DNA from: Prevotella sp.
Lineage (GTDB): Bacteria > Bacteroidota > Bacteroidia > Bacteroidales > Bacteroidaceae
Direction: 5' to 3'
Length of the DNA: 25,527 nucleotides
NCBI GenBank assembly: GCA_017430675.1
Contig: JAFRMM010000010.1
Coordinates: 1 to 25,527 of the forward strand
Positions 21,954 through 25,527 of this stretch are shown in pieces. Position numbers and translations under genes: made by a program. Under the pieces are notes generated by a model that saw nothing but the letters and a program-made list of their open reading frames with translations, had not been told where the DNA came from and ran no database searches. Numbering within the stretch: position 1 is the stretch's first letter; the number at the start of each line of letters is the position of its first letter.

Positions 21954-22070
21954 GAGTAAAAGTAAGGATGCTCACGCTAACGGCGTGGGCTTTTACTCGT
22001 TAATGATTGCAAGGTGTTTGCCGATACCTCCGAAACGTAAGCGAAGTAATTGCTCACGTTTTCTTTTTAT
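21954..22070 (+). other. Structured non-coding element ending in a terminator
   Basis: Two hairpins. The first pairs GAGTAAAA (21954-21961) with TTTTACTC (21991-21998) and, inside, GCTCACGC (21970-21977) with GCGTGGGC (21983-21990). The second pairs CGTAAGC (22036-22042) with GCTCACG (22052-22058, one mismatch), followed by TTTTCTTTTT, an intrinsic terminator. No promoter is evident just upstream. The sequence feels like a recurrent Bacteroidales intergenic repeat, but this is from memory only. An octamer, ACGTTGAA, flanks a 60-base stretch upstream (21832 and 21891). Confidence 0.5.
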
Positions 22071-22098
22071 TAATGTTTTACTAATCATTCCAATCATT

Positions 22099-23379
22099 AT
22101 GAGTATAGAATCAATTATCGGTATTATAAGCGGTGTAATTGCTATTATAGGTGCAATAATATCTTCAATACATTTCTTAAGAAAGAAATTCAAAGAATGT
22201 CCTACGACTGATTTGTTTGACCAATTGACAAGCAAAGAACTGTCAGATGTGACTCGCAGAAAGATTCTCCAAAAACTAAACAAGTCTTCCCTGATCAGTA
22301 ATAGAATAAAGGAGGAATATATTCAAACATTTGCCCTGGAGAAGCGTGGTAGAGAAACAGTGCTATTTGACATCTGTGATAGTAATGACATTGAGCCAAC
22401 AGACGACGTTTGTAAAGGCTTAATAGGTGCTTTCATGCCATCATTAAGGAAAAGATACCAAGAAAAGAGGCAGAACCAGAAAGAACTATTATCTGAAGCA
22501 CCTGTTTCGATTATGGATTTGATGGAAAATGATAAAACTCCCAACCATCATGGAGAACAAACAGTTTATATGTCGGAGTTGCTAAAAACAAAATATCCAG
22601 AAACGTGTGAAAGACTCATTAAGATTCTTGATAAGTATAATGTTAAGTATTCATTTCTGAAAGGAACAAAAGATATATGGTGTCGTGACTATATGCCCAT
22701 CCAAACTGAATCAGGAAAGTTCATTCAGTTCAATTATGATCCAAGTTATCTGAAAGGGAATAAAGAATGGGAAGAATCTCGCTCTGATGTTAAAGAAGTG
22801 TGCAGAATAAACAATGTCAATGCCCAGTTCTCTAACATAATTATTGATGGCGGAAATGTTTTGATATGCGATGGTCGTGGAATACTATCTGACAGGATAT
22901 TCTCTGAAAACCCGAATTGGGGCAGAGAAGAACTTGTCAGTGAACTAAGCAAACTGCTGGAATGTGAGATTATTATCATTCCGGCCCAAAAAGGAGATAT
23001 GACAGGACATGCAGATGGTATGGTGAGATTTGTAAATAAGAACACCATACTTGGTAACAGTCTGGATGCTGAATATAAGTATTGGCGGGAAGGTATGCTA
23101 AAGGTGATTGAACAATATAACCTGAAATACATCGATGTGCCATTCTTGACTGACATAAAAGATCCCAAACACCCTTATAGTGCTATTGGTATTTATGTGA
23201 ATTACTTGGAAGTAGATAACTTGATTGTTCTGCCAGTTTTTGGAAGAGACGAGGACAAGCAAGTTGCTGATATCATAAAAGGAGCCTTCCCAGACAAAGT
23301 CTTAGAAACTATTGACTATAACGAAGTCGCACAAGAAGGTGGATTATTAAATTGCACAACATGGGTCATTAAAGCCTAA
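22099..23379 (+). CDS. Membrane-anchored agmatine/peptidyl-arginine deiminase-like protein
   Basis: 426 residues from the ATG at 22099. The frame opens at 21907, but that part overlaps the structured element and terminator, so it is rejected. Residues ~4-27 are a hydrophobic anchor (IIGIISGVIAIIGAIISSI). Residues ~35-130 are an unrecognised helical domain with ELSDVTRRKILQKLNK and TVLFDICDSNDIEPTDDVCK. Residues ~155-426 match the PAD_porph/agmatine deiminase fold: WCRDYMP (194-200), DGGN (250-253), GHADG (303-307, catalytic His) and EGGLLNCTT with Cys419. The triad looks intact. Agmatine deiminases are ~360 residues, cytosolic and lack the first two parts. The substrate here is unknown. A small lipoprotein gene follows by 11 bases. 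Confidence 0.8.
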   Translation: MSIESIIGIISGVIAIIGAIISSIHFLRKKFKECPTTDLFDQLTSKELSDVTRRKILQKLNKSSLISNRIKEEYIQTFALEKRGRETVLFDICDSNDIEPTDDVCKGLIGAFMPSLRKRYQEKRQNQKELLSEAPVSIMDLMENDKTPNHHGEQTVYMSELLKTKYPETCERLIKILDKYNVKYSFLKGTKDIWCRDYMPIQTESGKFIQFNYDPSYLKGNKEWEESRSDVKEVCRINNVNAQFSNIIIDGGNVLICDGRGILSDRIFSENPNWGREELVSELSKLLECEIIIIPAQKGDMTGHADGMVRFVNKNTILGNSLDAEYKYWREGMLKVIEQYNLKYIDVPFLTDIKDPKHPYSAIGIYVNYLEVDNLIVLPVFGRDEDKQVADIIKGAFPDKVLETIDYNEVAQEGGLLNCTTWVIKA

Positions 23380-23390
23380 TTAAGCCAATT

Positions 23391-23918
23391 ATGAAAAATG
23401 TTATTTGGGTATTATTCGTAAGTGCTATTCTTTTTTCGTGCCAAAAGGACATATCTGGGACCTATAAGGCACTCCATCCTACAGAATCATTTGAGAAAGA
23501 AATTATAGAAATCGAAGGGAATCGGTTCACTAGGACTTTCTATGGAAAAGCCAGTGATCAATTTCATGACAAGTCAAGAGGCAAGTGGTACTATATACTT
23601 TGTACCTTCCCATACACTATGCAATATCAATGCTCTCTGAATAAAGATGGTGACAAATATACTGCAAAGTTGATAAATGTTGATGTAAATATAGACAAAG
23701 ATGAATTCAAATCCAGTTGTTGGCAAGGAACCAATATATCCAATGACTCCTTAATTCGTTATTATAAAGATTACTTATTGGATACAATTAACGGAGTGTT
23801 AGATGAGAAGAAACAAGAATATGACGAATTAGGAATCCAATTTGTAGTAAAAGAGAATAAATTGATTCTTGTGGGAGGAAATGAGGTTGAGGACTACTAT
23901 ATCAAACTGGTAGAATGA
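23391..23918 (+). CDS. Small hypothetical lipoprotein
   Basis: 175 residues with a lipoprotein signal (MKNVIWVLFVSAILFSC, Cys17). The mature part is beta-rich and lipocalin-like in feel: ISGTYKALHPT at the start, then alternating strands (GNRFTRTFYGK, GKWYYILC), ending LILVGGNEVEDYYIKLVE. No family is recognised. It begins 11 bases after the deiminase-like gene with no promoter between, so the two are probably co-expressed. A membrane-anchored enzyme with a surface or periplasmic lipoprotein would make sense as a pair, but there is no direct evidence. Confidence 0.75.
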   Translation: MKNVIWVLFVSAILFSCQKDISGTYKALHPTESFEKEIIEIEGNRFTRTFYGKASDQFHDKSRGKWYYILCTFPYTMQYQCSLNKDGDKYTAKLINVDVNIDKDEFKSSCWQGTNISNDSLIRYYKDYLLDTINGVLDEKKQEYDELGIQFVVKENKLILVGGNEVEDYYIKLVE

Positions 23919-23992
23919 CAATGTTAATATACCGTCTTGCGCGTGGATAGGAGGGTCTTATACATTCATATTTGAGGTATAAAATAATAATG

Positions 23993-24376
23993 TAAAACTA
24001 CGCCGTCCTAGCCGTTATTTGTGTAACTTGCTGATTATCAATAAGTAAATGACGGCTAGGTGTGCCTAAAACCGCGCCGATACCTAGCCGATACCCCGCC
24101 GTCATAATTAATAGGAACAGGAGGGACTATCCCTTTCCGCTGAGGTGCCACTATCCTTCGCTATAGTGCCACTGCTTGGATGAATTCTCGAGAGAATTTA
24201 AGCGTAGGGTGGCACCGTAGCGTCGTAAGGCACTACTTATTTCAGCAAAATAAGTGGTTTTGTTGGGCGGCGAGGTTGCGGCTAGGTATCGGCGCGGTTT
24301 CAGGCATACATAGCCGTCATTTATATGCTGGTATTCAGCAAGTTACACAAATAACGGCTAGGACGGCGCAGTTTTA
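23993..24376. repeat. MITE-like 384-bp foldback element
   Basis: The ends TAAAACT (23993) and AGTTTTA (24376) are inverted, and the arms match over ~100 bases. Perfect pieces are 34 bp (24001-24034 with 24335-24368) and 22 bp (24069-24090 with 24279-24300), and the gaps between them also align. Matching continues imperfectly inward (GTGCCAC/GTGGCAC) to a 16-bp palindrome near the centre (24183-24198, AATTCTC/GAGAATT). Each arm also contains CCTAGCCGT/ACGGCTAGG as a smaller inverted pair. No coding frame is credible and no clear target duplication is visible. The likeliest reading is a non-autonomous transposable element, or a mobile hairpin repeat. Confidence 0.8.
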
Positions 24377-24571
24377 TTAAAATATAATGATATAATTTCT
24401 GCCACGAAATAGGCTGGAGCAGTCTGACATGCCTCCAACCTCACGTGATAGATGCCTGAACACAGGTGTCTTCACTTGTCGTTGGCAAAATAAGTAGCCC
24501 CAATATGGTTAAAAATTAAAAAAGAAAGGAATTATTCTTTATTGACTCTTTTTTCTTTGAAAATAAAACAG
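24377..24571. other. Gene-free spacer between the foldback element and rubrerythrin
   Basis: No coding frame. An imperfect stem, GGCTGGAG (24412-24419) with CTCCAACC (24433-24440), is followed by CCTG-aaca-CAGG (24454-24465). The right third is AT-rich and leads into the rubrerythrin promoter. Confidence 0.4.
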
Positions 24572-24579
24572 TATTTTTG
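24572..24579 (+). promoter_or_regulatory. -7 box of the rubrerythrin promoter
   Basis: TATTTTTG; start near 24586, 29 bases before the ATG at 24615. No TTTG at the standard -33 distance. Confidence 0.5.
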
Positions 24580-24614
24580 CAGATATTATTCACCAAACTA
24601 AAACAAATACGACG

Positions 24615-25157
24615 ATGAAAGAACTGAAAGGAACAAAGACGGAAAAGAACCTGCAGGAAGCCTTCGCAGGTGAGAGTCAGGCGAGGAACAAGTACAGTTA
24701 CTGGGCATCGAAGGCCAAGAAGGACGGTTACGTGCAGATAGCCGCCATCTTCGAGGAGACGGCCAACAACGAGAAGGAGCACGCCAAGATGTGGTTCAAG
24801 TTGCTGGAGGGCGGCAGTATCAAGAGCACACCCGAGAACCTGGAGGCAGCCGCCAACGGCGAGAACTTCGAGTGGACGGACATGTATGCCCGTATGGCCC
24901 GCGAGGCCCGCGAGGAGGGCTTCGACGAGATCGCCGAGAAGTTCGAGGGCGTGGCCAGGATCGAGAAGGAGCACGAGGAGCGCTATCGCAAGTTGCTCGA
25001 CAATATCCAGAAGGAGCGCGTGTTCTCGAAGGACCAGGATGTGATCTGGCAGTGCGCGAACTGCGGGCATATCGTGATCGGCAAGAAGGCGCCCGAGGAG
25101 TGCCCGGTCTGCAATCATCCGCAGGCGTACTTCCAGGTAAAGGCGGAGAATTATTAG
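24615..25157 (+). CDS. rbr: Rubrerythrin
   Basis: 180 residues. It protects anaerobes by reducing hydrogen peroxide at a di-iron site. The N-terminal four-helix ferritin-like domain shows the Glu/His ligands in [44 protein letters not shown] and [10 protein letters not shown]. The C-terminal rubredoxin-like domain (from ~145) binds one iron through CANCGH and CPVCNH. The codon use is much more GC-rich (many GAG, GCC, AAG) than the accessory genes just upstream, as expected for a highly expressed core gene. It is monocistronic. The 3' end runs directly into the 10-bp tandem repeat. Confidence 0.96.
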   Translation: MKELKGTKTEKNLQEAFAGESQARNKYSYWASKAKKDGYVQIAAIFEETANNEKEHAKMWFKLLEGGSIKSTPENLEAAANGENFEWTDMYARMAREAREEGFDEIAEKFEGVARIEKEHEERYRKLLDNIQKERVFSKDQDVIWQCANCGHIVIGKKAPEECPVCNHPQAYFQVKAENY

Positions 25158-25160
25158 GAT

Positions 25161-25210
25161 TTCCTAGGATTGCCTAGGATTGCCTAGGACTGCCTAGGAC
25201 TGCCTAGGAT
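25161..25210. repeat. Five tandem 10-bp units with CCTAGG core
   Basis: Units TTCCTAGGAT, TGCCTAGGAT, TGCCTAGGAC, TGCCTAGGAC and TGCCTAGGAT, with degenerate partial units at either side (TTATTAGGAT, TTTCCAGGAG). Each contains the palindrome CCTAGG. The array fills the gap between convergent rubrerythrin and epimerase genes and supplies the last codons and stop of the latter. Confidence 0.9.
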
Positions 25211-25527
25211 TTTCCAGGAGGATCTGCAAGATCCTATCGGCCGTGCGGCCGTCCCAGCGGTCAGGCAGGGCGGAGTGCTTCCAGTGGCCAGAGATGAGTT
25301 GGGAAAGGGCCTCACGGAGTTTGTCGGGGTCTTCGCCCACGAGGACGTTCGAGCCCACGGATACCGTCTCCTGGTGCTCCGTGTAGTTGTTGAGCGTGAT
25401 GCAGGGCAAGCCGTTGAAGGTAGCCTCCTCCGAGACGTTGCCTGAGTCGGTGATGATGCCCTTGGCATGGGCCGTCAGCCACCCGAACTCCAAGTAATTC
25501 AGCGGCTCGATGATGTGCACACTGGGG
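25194..25527 (-). CDS. wecB: UDP-N-acetylglucosamine 2-epimerase (non-hydrolysing), C-terminal part
   Basis: The gene continues past the window edge; about 111 codons are visible. The enzyme interconverts UDP-GlcNAc and UDP-ManNAc for surface polysaccharides. Visible: VHIIEPLNYLEFGWL, then ITDSGNVSEEATFNGLPCIT (the conserved TDSGG-EEA region, here with Asn for the second Gly), TEHQETVSVGSNVLVG, and the C-terminal helix DGRTADRILQIL. The GTG at 25520 is internal. The final residues, ENPRQS and stop, are encoded by the tandem repeat, so the C-terminus has been altered by the array. Confidence 0.9.
   Translation of the reverse strand, partial: PSVHIIEPLNYLEFGWLTAHAKGIITDSGNVSEEATFNGLPCITLNNYTEHQETVSVGSNVLVGEDPDKLREALSQLISGHWKHSALPDRWDGRTADRILQILLENPRQS

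Noticed and set aside
21907..22098. N-terminal extension of the deiminase-like protein
   Set aside because: It runs through a hairpin element and an intrinsic terminator with T-run; the ATG at 22099 is followed by a plausible membrane anchor.
24180..24380. 66-codon open frame inside the foldback element
   Set aside because: It lies wholly in the inverted-repeat structure, has no family resemblance and no promoter or ribosome-binding context.
25161..25210. CRISPR-like array
   Set aside because: Repeats are 10 bp and contiguous without spacers, and no cas genes are present.

Overview
The window looks like chromosomal DNA of a Prevotella-like member of the Bacteroidales. Most genes are preceded by the Bacteroidota promoter pattern TTTG, 20 bases, TAnnTTTG, rather than strong Shine-Dalgarno sites. 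The gene families fit as well: secreted bleomycin-hydrolase-type peptidase, DUF3667, retropepsin-like protease, PyrD/PyrK, RhuM and non-hydrolysing epimerase.

Layout. (1) 1-2118 (+): a truncated retropepsin-like protease and two unrecognised membrane-associated proteins. (2) 2134-3300: a decayed accessory patch with an orphan promoter, a probably truncated 124-codon gene and a RhuM pseudogene, all with well-preserved promoters and terminators. (3) 3333-20514: a mostly core block. It holds a WYL regulator with peptidase PepC; divergently clpS-clpA-aat, a full N-degron module; an M48 lipoprotein and a small exported protein; slyD-aroC; a candidate small RNA; pyrK-pyrD and an XRE regulator; a 0.65 kb AT-rich gap; holA and, divergently, a stand-alone HsdR-N nuclease-fold protein; nif3 with a coiled-coil zinc-ribbon gene; and DUF3667 with a DNA/RNA endonuclease lipoprotein. 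(4) 20640-23918: a second accessory patch. It opens with the same two promoter/terminator modules as patch 2 in opposite orientation. It continues with a PIN toxin-antitoxin pair, a structured non-coding element, a membrane-anchored deiminase-like protein with an unrecognised N-terminal domain, and a small lipoprotein. (5) 23993-24376: a 384 bp MITE-like element without a gene. (6) 24615-end: rubrerythrin, a 10-bp tandem repeat, and the 3' end of a UDP-GlcNAc 2-epimerase.

How it fits together. The core block covers protein turnover (ClpS, ClpA, Aat, PepC, M48), folding (SlyD), pyrimidine and chorismate synthesis, and replication (HolA). It is bracketed by inverted copies of a regulatory cassette about 18 kb apart, which could support inversion or exchange. 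The most promising undescribed items are: these inverted cassettes with a palindromic operator filling the promoter spacer; the deiminase-like two-gene unit beside a toxin-antitoxin pair; the roughly 95-nt candidate small RNA at 12345-12440; and the foldback element at 23993-24376. All calls come from reading the sequence by eye; no database search was run.
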